The position numbers and the translations under genes are program-made. Positions 1-8,395 of a stretch of 64,000 nt of DNA are shown here, one piece after another (the first letter of the stretch is position 1; each line of letters starts with the position of its first letter). Location: assembly GCA_965263155.1 (NCBI GenBank), contig OZ253586.1, forward strand, positions 1,798,001 to 1,862,000, read 5' to 3'. Origin of the DNA: JAAXIE01 sp965263155 (GTDB taxonomy: Bacteria > Chloroflexota > Dehalococcoidia > Lucifugimonadales > JAAXIE01). A model generated the notes under the pieces. That model saw only the letters and a list, made by a program, of their open reading frames with translations. It ran no database searches and had not been told where the DNA came from.

Positions 1-1126
1 CTACAGACATGGGGTCCTTGTCCCAGTTGGCTTGAGCCCGGCGCTGTTGCGCCTCACGGCCTTTCTGCTTCTCATCACCGATGGTTGCGGCGCGGGTCTT
101 GGCCGCCTCCTTCTGGCTGCCCGACATCTGGGTCTCCAGAGCATCACACAGGTCGGTCAGACCAGCCTTGGGGTCGGCGGTCATGCCCACACGTGTGGGG
201 TAGACCTTCTCGATTTCCTGAGTGGCGCTATCCAGATGTATCAGGGCGCTGTTGGGACCTAGGAAGGGGTCCTCAACATAGAGGAACGACTGGAAGATGT
301 TGGCGCCCACAGCTAACACAACGTCAGCGTCGGCAAACAGGTCTTTGGTCGAACCCCGGTTCAGATTCAGGCCACCTAGGTACTGGGGATGGCTGCTGGG
401 GAAGTTGACTTCAGCAACAGACGCGGCGTGTACTCTGGCGCCGACTAATTCGGCAGCCCTGACCACCTCAGCCAGCGCACTGGACTGGGCTACCCGGTCC
501 CCCACCACCAGTACCGGCCGCTCGGCACGGGCCAGCAGTTGCGCTGCTTCGGCGATAGCTGCTGGATCGGGGCGCAAACGGAAGTAGCCAGTGGAGGAGG
601 GCGTTATGTCGACGTCCGCCTCGTCATCCATCGTATTCCAAGGAAAAGCCAAGAATACCGGACCCGTAGGCGGGGTCATGGCTTCGCGGAAGGCGCGACG
701 CACCACCATGGGAATCTCCGATGCGTGGGTGATCTGAGCGCTCCACTTCGTATACTGCCGGGTCATCTCCACCAAGTCGCCCGTAAGTGTAGGATCGGTC
801 AGCAACATTCTGGTATCGGAGTTCCCCGCGGTTAGCACCAGCGGCGTACCGCCACGGTAGGCGTCGTAGAGCATGCTGACGGCGTTGGCCAAGCCAGCGG
901 CGATGTGCACGTTGGCAAAGGCGGGCTTGCCCGTGGCCCGGGCATAGCCATCGGCCATGCCCACTGCCGAGGCCTCCTGTAGGCAGGTGACGTAGCTCAG
1001 TTGGGGGTAGTCCTGCAGAGCGTCCATCAGTGGGGTTTCGCTTGTGCCCGGATTGCCGAAGATGTACTCCACTCCCTCGGCCAGCAGCATCTCGGCAAGC
1101 GCCTGTTTGCCTGTCATCCTCGGCAT
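1..1126 (-). CDS. Thiamine-diphosphate-dependent enzyme (benzoylformate decarboxylase/acetolactate synthase type), 3' end outside window
   Basis: The visible part encodes about 375 residues, the N-terminal pyrimidine-binding domain and the start of the central domain of a ThDP enzyme. It opens MPRMTGKQALAEMLLAEGVE and has the family NPGTSE segment at residues 25-30. The conserved glutamate that activates ThDP is E51, in CLQEASAVGMADGYARATG. The C-terminal domain with the GDG...N Mg/ThDP motif lies beyond base 1, so completeness cannot be judged. The ATG at 1126 has AAGGAG 8 bases upstream. A nitroreductase gene lies just upstream on the same strand. The NPGTSE form is common in benzoylformate- and oxalyl-CoA-decarboxylase-like members, but the substrate cannot be named. 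Confidence 0.88.
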   Translation of the reverse strand, partial: MPRMTGKQALAEMLLAEGVEYIFGNPGTSETPLMDALQDYPQLSYVTCLQEASAVGMADGYARATGKPAFANVHIAAGLANAVSMLYDAYRGGTPLVLTAGNSDTRMLLTDPTLTGDLVEMTRQYTKWSAQITHASEIPMVVRRAFREAMTPPTGPVFLAFPWNTMDDEADVDITPSSTGYFRLRPDPAAIAEAAQLLARAERPVLVVGDRVAQSSALAEVVRAAELVGARVHAASVAEVNFPSSHPQYLGGLNLNRGSTKDLFADADVVLAVGANIFQSFLYVEDPFLGPNSALIHLDSATQEIEKVYPTRVGMTADPKAGLTDLCDALETQMSGSQKEAAKTRAATIGDEKQKGREAQQRRAQANWDKDPMSV

Positions 1127-1166
1127 AATCAAAGCTCCTTTCGGAATGTCCTCGTCTCGATAGCCT

Positions 1167-1799
1167 CTATGTCTGCGACTGCCAGTTCTGGCCCCATCTA
1201 TCGGCGTAGGTCACCTCTTCCATAGGGCGCCTTGTGGTGGGGCCGTAGTGGTAGCCATCGACGGGGTATCCCAAGGGCAAGAGTGCGGCGGTGTCGAACT
1301 CGTCGGGCACACCCACCCACTCTTTCATCTCTTTTTCGAAACCACGTCGCGGCCGGGTGGTCAGCACACTAGCCAGACCCAGTCCACGCGCCGCCAGCAG
1401 CATGTTCTGCACGGCGGGATAAATCGATGCGCCGTGGCCGATGTCGCTTCCGCTTCCCTCGCCTCCAGGCCGCCGCACACAACACAGTACCAGCACCGGC
1501 ACATCGGCCAGATGATCGGCCAAGTAGTTAGCAGAGCGGTCATTGCGGGCTGACGAGGCGTCGGCAGGGCGAGTATGAGCCGGGCGGTCTGTGTCCTTGT
1601 ACTGCTCTGCGATTTTGCGCTTCACTTCGGGGTCCTTGATGACCACGAAGCCCCACCGCTGCTGATTGCCTCCGTTGGGAGCGTGAATGCCCGCGTCGAT
1701 GACCCTGCGCACCAAATCGTCTGGAATCGGGTCGGGCTTTATGTAACGCAGGGCCCGCTGGGTATACATGGCTTCGAACAGCCCGATCTCATCCGGCAT
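1167..1799 (-). CDS. Nitroreductase family protein (FMN-dependent)
   Basis: The 210-residue product has the nitroreductase opening MPDEIGLFEAMYTQRALRYI, where the TQRALR stretch matches the FMN-phosphate-binding RRS/TxRxF region, followed by HAPNGGNQQRWGFVVIKD. Length is normal for a single-domain enzyme. Family members reduce nitro groups, quinones or other electrophiles with NAD(P)H. I chose the ATG at 1799 because GAGGAG lies 9 bases upstream; an in-frame ATG at 1808 sits directly against that GAGGAG. The ThDP enzyme gene follows about 40 bases later on the same strand, so co-transcription is likely. Substrate unknown. Confidence 0.85.
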   Translation of the reverse strand: MPDEIGLFEAMYTQRALRYIKPDPIPDDLVRRVIDAGIHAPNGGNQQRWGFVVIKDPEVKRKIAEQYKDTDRPAHTRPADASSARNDRSANYLADHLADVPVLVLCCVRRPGGEGSGSDIGHGASIYPAVQNMLLAARGLGLASVLTTRPRRGFEKEMKEWVGVPDEFDTAALLPLGYPVDGYHYGPTTRRPMEEVTYADRWGQNWQSQT

Positions 1800-1961
1800 C
1801 GGCCTCATCTCCTCAGTTTCATAGCTGTCAAGCTCATCGATTCAGGGAAGTACTCATCTAAATCTCGGTCTCAATTACGACTTTCGTAGCTGCGAGCTTC
1901 CGGGTCATGGTAAGTCCGGCTAGTTTGGGTGTCAACCGGAACCTGGGCACCCGTCTGCGGC

Positions 1962-1991
1962 TTCACAACCGCGAACTCTGCCGGATAGAAT
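1962..1991 (+). promoter_or_regulatory. Candidate promoter for a leaderless transcript
   Basis: TTCACA (1962-1967) and TAGAAT (1986-1991) are 18 bases apart. The -10 box is followed after 7 bases by the ATG at 1999, and there is no Shine-Dalgarno sequence. The geometry fits transcription starting at or next to the start codon. Confidence 0.5.
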
Positions 1992-1998
1992 CGCTGGG

Positions 1999-2298
1999 AT
2001 GTGGCGAGCCTCGCTGTTGTCCCTAGTGCTTCTGCTAGCCGTGTTCGCAGCAACATGCGACTCGGACGGGCTCAAGAGAATCGACGGCCAAGTCGAGGAA
2101 GCCATAGGCCCTCCCTTCGGCCTCCCCGAGTACCTGCAAGTCCGAGACAACAACGGCCGGACTTGGGAGTTCGCCATCGAAGCCACGGTAACCTTCAGCA
2201 CCTCCCATCTGATTCAGCACAAGGTGCGCTTTGAGAAGGTGGTGGTGTACTACCGTGAGACCAAAGAGGGGTTGTCGGCGGTGCGGGTTACTGATTAG
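1999..2298 (+). CDS. Small exported hypothetical protein, possible lipoprotein
   Basis: A 99-residue protein with a hydrophobic N-terminus (MWRASLLSLVLLLAVFAATC) ending in Cys20, which resembles a lipobox although A-A-T-C is not the best consensus. The remaining 80 residues are polar with alternating beta-like stretches (LQVRDNNGRTWEFAIEATV, HKVRFEKVVVYYRE), compatible with a small beta-barrel such as an OB fold. I do not recognise a family. It is divergent from the nitroreductase gene and convergent with the nuclease-domain gene at 2327, which starts on the other strand just past its stop. A well-formed promoter immediately upstream supports expression. Confidence 0.6.
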   Translation: MWRASLLSLVLLLAVFAATCDSDGLKRIDGQVEEAIGPPFGLPEYLQVRDNNGRTWEFAIEATVTFSTSHLIQHKVRFEKVVVYYRETKEGLSAVRVTD

Positions 2299-2326
2299 TT
2301 GGGTGTGTACAGTGGTGTCCAGTCGG

Positions 2327-3298
2327 TCAGTCCACTCGCACAAGAACCGAACTGGGGTTTTGACCCAAGGATTGCATCAAATGGCGCGAAGCTAAACTTG
2401 AGTTTTTGGCTGAAAGGCTGGTTTCTACAAAAAGCCCGTTCGACAGCTTCTTACCATTGAAGAAGGCCTTACCATTGGGATGGATGGCTTGAGTATGGAC
2501 CAAGTAAAAGCTTCCAGCGGGTGTTCTGGCAATCGGACAATTCTGTGCGCCTACATGGCCGTTCCGAGCCAACCAGTCCGCCACTTCGAAGACTATGCCG
2601 TTCCAATACCTGATTTGTCGCTCCTCCCCATTGGGGAATTGGACCGCAGATGGTGCATCGGACCCAGGTTCAATCTGCAAGTCTGCGAGGCTTGTCCAGC
2701 CAGGTGGCGGCGGAACAGGAGGATCCCCTGGTTCCACTTGAACTGGCGATTTTGGCGCGGGAGGAGCGGGTGGCAAAACTTCGGTGGGGCCAAGAATCGG
2801 CTCGTTTGCCTGAGTTAGTTGGCTGGATTGCAGATTCGGTCTCCAGAGGAGCAGCAACTTCAACGCGCACTGATACGCGGGGGAATTGGCGATCGAAATG
2901 TCCAATATCAGGCGCTCTGATAGCGGTTTCTGGTCGAACACGGTGTACAATTCCCAACGATCACCGTCTGTCAACCCGGCATAAGCAACGCCAGACATAT
3001 TGGCGTAGTTGACCATCTGCATGCGGTGTGACGCCAGTGATTCACCTAACTTCTTGGCCTCGACAAACGCCGACGCCTTTCCGACAGTTCCTAACAACGC
3101 ATAGTCGGCGCGTTCACCGCTCAAGTTGTACTCCGGCGTGACCAGTCCGGGGTCTGACGTGTCCCAACCCAGCACTGTCAGCAGCGGGTCGATGAGAGCC
3201 ATGCGGGTACGGGTCTCGTTCGACTGCAAGTCCGCGCGATGCTGTTCTATGCGCCACTTCAAGGTATCTATCATGGCTATCAGGTCGTCCAGCATCAC
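2327..3298 (-). CDS. Protein with type I restriction R-subunit N-terminal-like (PD-(D/E)xK) domain
   Basis: The 323-residue protein starts with a coiled region and then a nuclease-type core: conserved E28 (NETRTR), D65 in GERADYALL and E80-A-K82 in SAFVEAKKLGESL, which together form a PD-(D/E)xK pattern like the HsdR N-terminal domain. A Pro-rich linker (about 180-205) leads to a C-terminal domain from about 215 that contains GEERQIRYWNGIVFEVADWL and a second repeat-like stretch. There is no helicase or methyltransferase in or near the gene, so this is not a complete type I system. Such stand-alone proteins are usually annotated as restriction endonuclease-like hypotheticals. Role unproven; a nucleic-acid defence or repair function is possible. 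Confidence 0.7.
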   Translation of the reverse strand: MMLDDLIAMIDTLKWRIEQHRADLQSNETRTRMALIDPLLTVLGWDTSDPGLVTPEYNLSGERADYALLGTVGKASAFVEAKKLGESLASHRMQMVNYANMSGVAYAGLTDGDRWELYTVFDQKPLSERLILDISIANSPAYQCALKLLLLWRPNLQSSQLTQANEPILGPTEVLPPAPPAPKSPVQVEPGDPPVPPPPGWTSLADLQIEPGSDAPSAVQFPNGEERQIRYWNGIVFEVADWLARNGHVGAQNCPIARTPAGSFYLVHTQAIHPNGKAFFNGKKLSNGLFVETSLSAKNSSLASRHLMQSLGQNPSSVLVRVD

Positions 3299-3395
3299 AA
3301 CTCCTCGTGGTCAACCGGGGCAGCCTAGTGTAGACCAACCCATCAAGTTTTGCAGCAGCGACGCACCGAACTCCGCGCGGGCGGTCCCGAGTGAG

Positions 3396-3641
3396 TCATC
3401 CGCCTATAACGGCTTCCTCAACCACTCCGGGAACAGGGACTTCCACTTCTATGGCCGAACTCGTAGGTCCGGGGACTGTTTCGCCGTGTTCGACCATAAC
3501 CTCTACATGCTCCACGACCGCCTCTGTGATGAGGGATATGACCTCCTCGCGGGTATCCCCGGCTGCCACACAACCCGGCAGGTCAGGGAGATACGCACCG
3601 TAGCTGGTGGGACCTTTTTCAATAATGACCGTATATTTCAT
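3396..3641 (-). CDS. hicB: HicB-family antitoxin
   Basis: The 81-residue product begins MKYTVIIEKGPTSYGAYLPD and continues LPGCVAAGDTREEV, the typical partly degraded RNase-H-like fold of HicB antitoxins. A long helix and an acidic, Pro/Val-rich tail follow. No obvious C-terminal HTH or RHH domain is seen, so DNA binding may be weak or absent. The ATG overlaps the TGA of the upstream hicA by four bases (ATGA), which indicates translational coupling. HicB binds and masks the HicA ribonuclease. Confidence 0.85.
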   Translation of the reverse strand: MKYTVIIEKGPTSYGAYLPDLPGCVAAGDTREEVISLITEAVVEHVEVMVEHGETVPGPTSSAIEVEVPVPGVVEEAVIGG

Positions 3642-3841
3642 ATGTCTTGTTCTCCACTCAACCCCGCCTGCCTCATTATATCTTTCCATGTCTTCGGCGG
3701 CAGGTCGGTGCTGAACCTTCCCGCTATGGTCACAGTTCCCGGCTTCACCGGATGATGATAATGGCGGTGGCTGCCACGGGTCCGCACCCACCGCCAGCCA
3801 TCCCGCTCTACGATTCTTATCGCTTCTCCTACTTTGGGCAT
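3638..3841 (-). CDS. hicA: HicA-family mRNA interferase toxin
   Basis: A 67-residue protein of the YcfA/HicA double-stranded-RNA-binding-like fold. The sequence opens MPKVGEAIRIVERDGWRWVR and carries the diagnostic GSHRHY motif at 23-28 with catalytic His25, then a basic strand and TWKDIMRQAG. Length is normal. HicA cleaves mRNA when free of HicB. It is the first gene of a two-gene operon with toxin before antitoxin, the usual hicAB order. No clear Shine-Dalgarno precedes the ATG. An inverted repeat upstream (3895-3914) could be an autoregulatory operator. Confidence 0.88.
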   Translation of the reverse strand: MPKVGEAIRIVERDGWRWVRTRGSHRHYHHPVKPGTVTIAGRFSTDLPPKTWKDIMRQAGLSGEQDI

Positions 3842-3894
3842 AAACCGGCAGTGTGAGCCCTTTCCTCATTTCACATTGAGCGATGACGAAGCTT

Positions 3895-3914
3895 CCTCAA
3901 GCTATGGTTTGAGG
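3895..3914. promoter_or_regulatory. Inverted repeat upstream of hicAB, candidate operator
   Basis: CCTCAA (3895-3900) and TTGAGG (3909-3914) form a 6-base inverted repeat with an 8-base centre, 54 bases upstream of the hicA start. Toxin-antitoxin operons are commonly autoregulated at such sites. This is inference from position. Confidence 0.3.
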
Positions 3915-3957
3915 CCGATAACCCCCCGTCACTAGTATAGACCGTCCCGAGACCCTA

Positions 3958-4860
3958 TCACCGGAGCACCCCCAACAACGACGCCTCCAACTCTTCGCGG
4001 GTGGTGAACGCCTCGAACTTGTCGGCTACCTTGCCGTTGCGGTCGACGATGAAGGTCCATGGCTCGCTGGGGAGGCCCCATTCGGTTACGGCATCAGCGC
4101 GTTTGGCATTGCGCAGGTCGCCTAGGATTTCGTGGGGGTTGTCGTATATCTCGACATGGATGAAGTTGGCGGACTCGCCGTGGCTGGCTTGCAGTTCGCT
4201 CACCACCTGTAGTTGGGGACCGCAGGTAGCGGTAGCACAGAAGGCAGGTGTGGAAAAGGCTATCAGTGTGGGCTCGCCGGAAGTTACGGCGTCGGCGACG
4301 GATATCTGGTAGAGGGCAGGGTCGGGATCGGGAGAAGAGGTGATTTCGTTTATAGAGGCGACGTCGGATGCGGTCTTGGTGTCGCTGGGGGGCGCGTCGG
4401 AGCCAATAGCAGGGGTGAAGCTCCGAGCGCTTACGCGGAAGAAACCTCTTACCGTGCGAGGAGCCTCGCCCGGCGGTGTGATGGCGACCTCGGCACGCCA
4501 CAGACCTGCGTCGGCGAAATTCATGCGCGCACTGTACAGCCCGGTGTCGCCCACTGGCCAAGGCCGGAAGACCGCGGCAGCCGTCTCGCGGCGTTCCCCA
4601 GGGGCTTCCCGGTCATCGCCGAGGTAGTAGGCGGTGATCTCGGCTTGGGAGACTTCGATACGCTCTCGGTCTGGGTCTAGGACGATGAAGGCGATGCGTT
4701 GCGGGCCGACGCTGAGGTCTTGGGAAAGCACTGCCGTCAGGTAGTCAGGCGTAGGCGACTCTTCTTCCGCCGAGCAGGCCACAACTCCTAGCAACAAGCA
4801 GGCTAGCAAAGCCGCATGACAGGTTGCCGGTTTAAGCATAGCGGTTAGATGTTCCCGCAT
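3958..4860 (-). CDS. Lipoprotein with C-terminal thioredoxin-like domain
   Basis: A 300-residue protein with a lipoprotein signal: hydrophobic stretch 16-28 ending in VVAC with lipid-acceptor Cys29. Residues 40-150 form a beta-rich domain (QRIAFIVLDPDRERIEVSQA, GLWRAEVAI) resembling an Ig-like or YtkA-type domain. The C-terminal third is thioredoxin/redoxin-like: PTLIAFSTPAFCATATCGPQ carries Cys208 and Cys213 in a C-x4-C arrangement instead of CxxC, followed by FIHVEIYDNP and PSEPWTFIVDRNGKVADKFE. It is probably an extracytoplasmic redox or thiol protein. It is last in a three-gene operon after the CoA-transferase and a second lipoprotein. The wider Cys spacing makes classical disulfide reductase activity uncertain. 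Confidence 0.78.
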   Translation of the reverse strand: MREHLTAMLKPATCHAALLACLLLGVVACSAEEESPTPDYLTAVLSQDLSVGPQRIAFIVLDPDRERIEVSQAEITAYYLGDDREAPGERRETAAAVFRPWPVGDTGLYSARMNFADAGLWRAEVAITPPGEAPRTVRGFFRVSARSFTPAIGSDAPPSDTKTASDVASINEITSSPDPDPALYQISVADAVTSGEPTLIAFSTPAFCATATCGPQLQVVSELQASHGESANFIHVEIYDNPHEILGDLRNAKRADAVTEWGLPSEPWTFIVDRNGKVADKFEAFTTREELEASLLGVLR

Positions 4861-4873
4861 AGGTGTGCCTCAC

Positions 4874-5335
4874 TCACTCCTCGGGCGATGGCGTGGGAGT
4901 GATGTAGGGATTGATGAACCGGGCAACGACCCGTTTGGGCCCGTCCATGACCACATGGACGGCACGCTCGCTGCCGGAACCGTCCCCTGTCCAGCGGCTA
5001 AATATATAAGGGGGCACCCTAGGACGTATAACGCCAAGGGTCACGGTGGTGCCCGGTGCATATGGACCAAAGGGCGGGATAGCGACGACAAAGCCTGCCC
5101 CGGGTGGATCAATGACCAGTTCTAACTCAAACCCTTCCGACCCAGGTGCGACACCGTCTGAGTCGGGAGCTTGGGTCGGGATCGGGGTCGGGGTCGGAGA
5201 ACTGAGGCTCGATATGGCCGGTTGCGGCGGAACGGGCTCCTCTGTTGGCCGTTCAGTGCATCCGGTGGCCAGCAGCCCCACCATCAAGATGCCTGTCAGC
5301 AGGAAGGAAAAGGCTAGCGTAGCAAGTAACCGCAA
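4874..5335 (-). CDS. Lipoprotein with a beta-repeat (InlB_B/Flg_new-like) domain
   Basis: A 153-residue lipoprotein whose signal peptide reaches the lipobox LLATGC with Cys26, followed by a Pro/Thr/Ser-rich linker to about residue 62. The C-terminal domain (GAGFVVAIPPFGPYAPGTTV ... FSRWTGDGSG ... GPKRVVARF) matches the short repeat found in many surface proteins, with the typical W-x-G-D and V-x-A-x-F endings. The start appears to be TTG at 5335, with no good Shine-Dalgarno, so it could be translated by coupling to the gene before it (53-base gap). It lies between the CoA-transferase and the thioredoxin-like lipoprotein genes. A surface-associated role is inferred. Confidence 0.7.
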   Translation of the reverse strand: MRLLATLAFSFLLTGILMVGLLATGCTERPTEEPVPPQPAISSLSSPTPTPIPTQAPDSDGVAPGSEGFELELVIDPPGAGFVVAIPPFGPYAPGTTVTLGVIRPRVPPYIFSRWTGDGSGSERAVHVVMDGPKRVVARFINPYITPTPSPEE

Positions 5336-5387
5336 CGCTAGCCCACACGCTCCACCGGCGACCTCGAACAGAAGAGGTCCCGAAGGG

Positions 5388-6593
5388 CTAGATGACCTTC
5401 TCTTCCTTCAGCTTGGCCAAGTCCTCTTCGTTGTAACCAAAGACCTCGCCGTATACCTCCGCGTTGTGCTCGCCCAGCAATGGCGAGGTGGTGATCTCCA
5501 CCGGGGACTCGCTGAGCTTGATGGCGCAGCCGGGCAGCTTCATGCTGCCACGTATCTGGTGGTCGATCTCAGCGATCATGCCCCTCTCAATGAGGTGAGG
5601 GTCTTCGTGCAGGTCAACGGCGTTCATCGTGGCACCCGCTGGCACACCCGCCTCGCCTAACAACTGCATCACCTCATGCTTGGTGTGCTGCAGCGTCCAG
5701 TCTTCAATAATCTGATTCACCTCGTCTGAGTGCTCGATGCGCCATTGGGAGCTTGAGTAGTCGGGGTGCCCAATCAGGTCCTCACGACCGATCACTGTCA
5801 GCAGCGCGTCCCACATGTGAGGACGCACCGGCTGGCAGTAAATGAAGCAGTAGTCATCCACACCACCGGGCTTGCAACGATAGATATCACCGGGCGCCGC
5901 GCCGGGGATGGTATTGCTGGGGCGCTCCGGCGACTCGCCTGTCTGGTAGTAGTCCCGCAGCCGGACGCGGCAGAAGTTCATCACGGCGTCCTGCATCGAG
6001 ACCTCCACCACTTGGCCTTCGCCGGTGCGTTCCCGCTGCCACAGGGCGGACAGGATGCCGATGGCGGCATGGAGGCCGGTGCCGGTGTCGCCGATGGTGG
6101 GCCCAGGCTTCAGGGGCGGGCTCCCAGGGAAGCCGGTGAGGGTCATGGCCCCGCCAGTGGCTTGTGCAATCATGTCGAAGGACTTGTAGTCGCTGTAAGG
6201 CCCATATGTGCCGAAGCCCTTGATGCGGGCCATGATGATGCGGGGATTGACCTCTTTCAGGACGTCGTAACCCAACCCCAGCCTCTCCATGGCACCGGGA
6301 GCCATGTTCTCGGCAACTATGTCGCCTTCACGCACCATGTCCAGAAACATGGTCTTGCCTGTCTCGCTCCTCAGATTGAGGGTGACGCTCCGCTTGTTCA
6401 TGTTCAACAAGATGAAGTAATGGCTGTCGACGCCCTCTTGGTCGGTGCGGCTGCGGCGACCGGGGTCGCCGTAGTTCGGTTCTTCTACCTTGATCACATC
6501 GGCGCCCATCCAAGCCAAGGTCTCCGTGCAGGAGGTGCCTGCCTCGAATTGGGTCAAGTCGATGACTTTAATGCCTTCCAGAGCTTTATCCAC
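5388..6593 (-). CDS. CaiB/BaiF family CoA-transferase (family III)
   Basis: The 401-residue product shows the whole family III pattern: LEGIKVIDLTQFEAGTSCTE at the N-terminus, ADVIKVEEPNYGDPGR, DIVAENMAPGAMERLGLGYD, then GDTGTGLHAAIGILSAL, whose Asp corresponds to the acyl-accepting catalytic aspartate. Family members move CoA between carboxylic acids such as oxalate/formate, carnitine or benzylsuccinate. The start is taken as GTG 6593 because GGGAGGG lies about 9 bases upstream; the frame stays open further upstream without homology. It heads an operon with two lipoprotein genes. It is one of three CoA-transferases in this window and the substrate cannot be told from sequence. Confidence 0.92.
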   Translation of the reverse strand: MDKALEGIKVIDLTQFEAGTSCTETLAWMGADVIKVEEPNYGDPGRRSRTDQEGVDSHYFILLNMNKRSVTLNLRSETGKTMFLDMVREGDIVAENMAPGAMERLGLGYDVLKEVNPRIIMARIKGFGTYGPYSDYKSFDMIAQATGGAMTLTGFPGSPPLKPGPTIGDTGTGLHAAIGILSALWQRERTGEGQVVEVSMQDAVMNFCRVRLRDYYQTGESPERPSNTIPGAAPGDIYRCKPGGVDDYCFIYCQPVRPHMWDALLTVIGREDLIGHPDYSSSQWRIEHSDEVNQIIEDWTLQHTKHEVMQLLGEAGVPAGATMNAVDLHEDPHLIERGMIAEIDHQIRGSMKLPGCAIKLSESPVEITTSPLLGEHNAEVYGEVFGYNEEDLAKLKEEKVI

Positions 6594-6704
6594 GTCCTTC
6601 GCCCTCCCTTTGGTTCTCCGGGCCCACGTCCTCCGAGGCGTCAGTGCTGACCATCTTAGCACATGGCCTAGAGATACGCACCCGGTTGGGGCGTCATCGG
6701 GCCG

Positions 6705-6735
6705 TTGCGCACCCCGCCTATTTGCGCCCTATAAT
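6705..6735 (+). promoter_or_regulatory. Candidate sigma70-type promoter
   Basis: TTGCGC (6705-6710) and a consensus TATAAT (6730-6735) separated by 19 bases, 32 bases before the start of the GlcG/HbpS-like gene. Confidence 0.5.
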
Positions 6736-6767
6736 GCCACACGCAAACCACAAACGGAGGGACTCAA

Positions 6768-7190
6768 ATGGCTTGGTTGAACATGGAAGAGGCGGAACGC
6801 GCATTAGCGGCGGCGAAGGCCCATGCGCTATCGATTGGCTTCAAGGGATCAATATCAGTGGTGGACCCCCGTGGCGACCTGCTGTGCATGGTGCGCCTCG
6901 ACGGGGGCGCGTGGCGGACTCCCGCCGTGTCGCGGGGCAAGGCCGTGGCGGCAGCCTCATTTGGCCGTCCCAGCGGTGAACTGGAAGAGAACTCGCAACG
7001 GGCCATCTTCCGTGGCTTCATGGCCATGGAGGGCGGGCACATGATCCCAGGACAAGGCGCCTTGCCCGTCTACCGCAGCGGCGAACTGGTCGCGGCCATA
7101 GGCGGCAGCGGCGGCACTTCCCAAGAAGATGAGGACTGCGCCCGGGCCGGCATCAATGCGTTGGGCCTCAGCGCCAGTGCCAGTGCCTAG
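6768..7190 (+). CDS. GlcG/HbpS family (DUF336) heme-binding-like protein
   Basis: The 140-residue protein matches the GlcG/HbpS fold: LAAAKAHALSIGFKGSISVV, then VDPRGDLLCMVRLDGGAWRT, AVSRGKAVAAASFGRPSGEL, and the C-terminal LPVYRSGELVAAIGGSGGTS with DEDCARAGINAL. Length is standard. Homologues sit beside glycolate oxidase or sense heme and redox stress, but many are metabolic orphans, so a catalytic role is not established. The ATG has GGAGGG 7 bases upstream and a TATAAT promoter. It stands alone between the divergent CoA-transferase operon and a convergent FAD oxidoreductase gene. Confidence 0.85.
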   Translation: MAWLNMEEAERALAAAKAHALSIGFKGSISVVDPRGDLLCMVRLDGGAWRTPAVSRGKAVAAASFGRPSGELEENSQRAIFRGFMAMEGGHMIPGQGALPVYRSGELVAAIGGSGGTSQEDEDCARAGINALGLSASASA

Positions 7191-7205
7191 TCCCCGGTCC
7201 GATTC

Positions 7206-8375
7206 CTAGGCCAACACGGAGTAGCGGTAGCTGGAGCGGACGAGGTCGTCCTCGGCGAAGCGGGAGGCACGCAGTGGTCTTATGTCCACTGTGGTCGCCT
7301 CCCCTTTCGTCACTAGTTCGGACATCACAACGCCGACCATCGGTGCCAGCTTGAAGCCGTGCCCGCTGAAGCCCACAGCACAGAAGACGCCTTCAGCCCC
7401 CGCCACCCGGTCCAGCACGGGATGCCAGTCGGGGGTGACGGTGAACAGGCCTGCCCAGCCGCCGCGGAAGTAACCCTGCCCCAAGGCGGGCATGCGTCGT
7501 GATGCGCGGTCGAGGGCCTCGGCTGCAGGCTGCGGGTCGACCGCGGCGTTGAAGCTATCGCGGTCCACTATTTCGTCCTCACCGACACCGATGAGCGTGA
7601 ACTGGCCCCCGTCGGGCCGGAAAGACACCTTGGTGGCAATGTCCGCTACGGCGGGATGATGGGGCAGGATGTCCCACGGCCTCTGAATCTGCACCACTTG
7701 ATGGCGCACTGGCTCCAACGGGATGTGGAAACCCAGAGGCTCCAGCAGCGGAGGCGCCCACGGCCCAGCGGCCACCACTACCGTGTCAGTGGCCACGGTG
7801 CCTTGAGTAGTAACCACGCCCGCTACCCTGCCGTTCTCCACCTGTAGAGAAACTACCTCGGCCTGCATCTGCACGGCGGCCCCCAACTCTCTGGCAGCCC
7901 GGGCATAGGTCGTAGTTACAGCGTAGGGGTCGGCGTAACCTGAGCGTGGCTCGTAGGCCACGGCGTCAACCCCGTTCACATCCAGCATTGGCCCCAGCGT
8001 CGCGGCCTCTTCCAAGCTGACCAAGTAGGTGTCGATGCCCACAGTGCGGTTCAAGGCGACGTTGGACTCCATGGCCTGCCGGTCTTCCTCGCCAACCATC
8101 ACGAAGTAGCCCGTCTCCACGAATCCCGACGGTCCGCCCAGCCTCTCTGGAAAGTCGCGGTAAATCTGCAGGCTCTCCCAAGCCATGGCGGCGGTGAAGG
8201 GGTTGGAGTAGTGGGTGCGGCAGATGGCTTGAGAACGTCCGGTCGAGCCGGACCCCAGCACGTTGCGCTCCAAAAGCAGCGTATTGGTCACGCCACGAGC
8301 TGCTAGGTTGTAGAGGATGCTGCAACCCATGACCCCGCCACCAACCACCACAACATCGGCAGTACGCTTCATCAT
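7206..8375 (-). CDS. FAD-dependent oxidoreductase, DAO/sarcosine-oxidase-beta type
   Basis: A 389-residue DAO-family flavoprotein. The Rossmann FAD motif is TADVVVVGGGVMGCSILYNL at 5-24 and is followed by the acidic end of strand beta-2 (LLLERNVLGSGSTGRSQAIC). TDTVVVAAGPWAPPLLEPLG is the second FAD signature and the C-terminus has GVFCAVGFSGHGFKLAPMVG. Family enzymes oxidise secondary amines or amino acids such as sarcosine, dimethylglycine or proline and pass electrons to O2 or a carrier. The gene is monocistronic here, with no sarcosine-oxidase small subunits. The two adjacent ATGs at 8375 and 8372 lack a strong Shine-Dalgarno. Substrate unknown. Confidence 0.9.
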   Translation of the reverse strand: MMKRTADVVVVGGGVMGCSILYNLAARGVTNTLLLERNVLGSGSTGRSQAICRTHYSNPFTAAMAWESLQIYRDFPERLGGPSGFVETGYFVMVGEEDRQAMESNVALNRTVGIDTYLVSLEEAATLGPMLDVNGVDAVAYEPRSGYADPYAVTTTYARAARELGAAVQMQAEVVSLQVENGRVAGVVTTQGTVATDTVVVAAGPWAPPLLEPLGFHIPLEPVRHQVVQIQRPWDILPHHPAVADIATKVSFRPDGGQFTLIGVGEDEIVDRDSFNAAVDPQPAAEALDRASRRMPALGQGYFRGGWAGLFTVTPDWHPVLDRVAGAEGVFCAVGFSGHGFKLAPMVGVVMSELVTKGEATTVDIRPLRASRFAEDDLVRSSYRYSVLA

Positions 8376-8395
8376 GTTTCAGCCCTCATCGTGTT

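Noticed and set aside
5766..6650. Forward 294-codon frame opposite the CoA-transferase gene
   Set aside because: It is the complement of a well-supported gene and its translation has no recognisable motif; the same holds for the forward frames opposite 11566-12798, 33264-34154 and 61531-62457.
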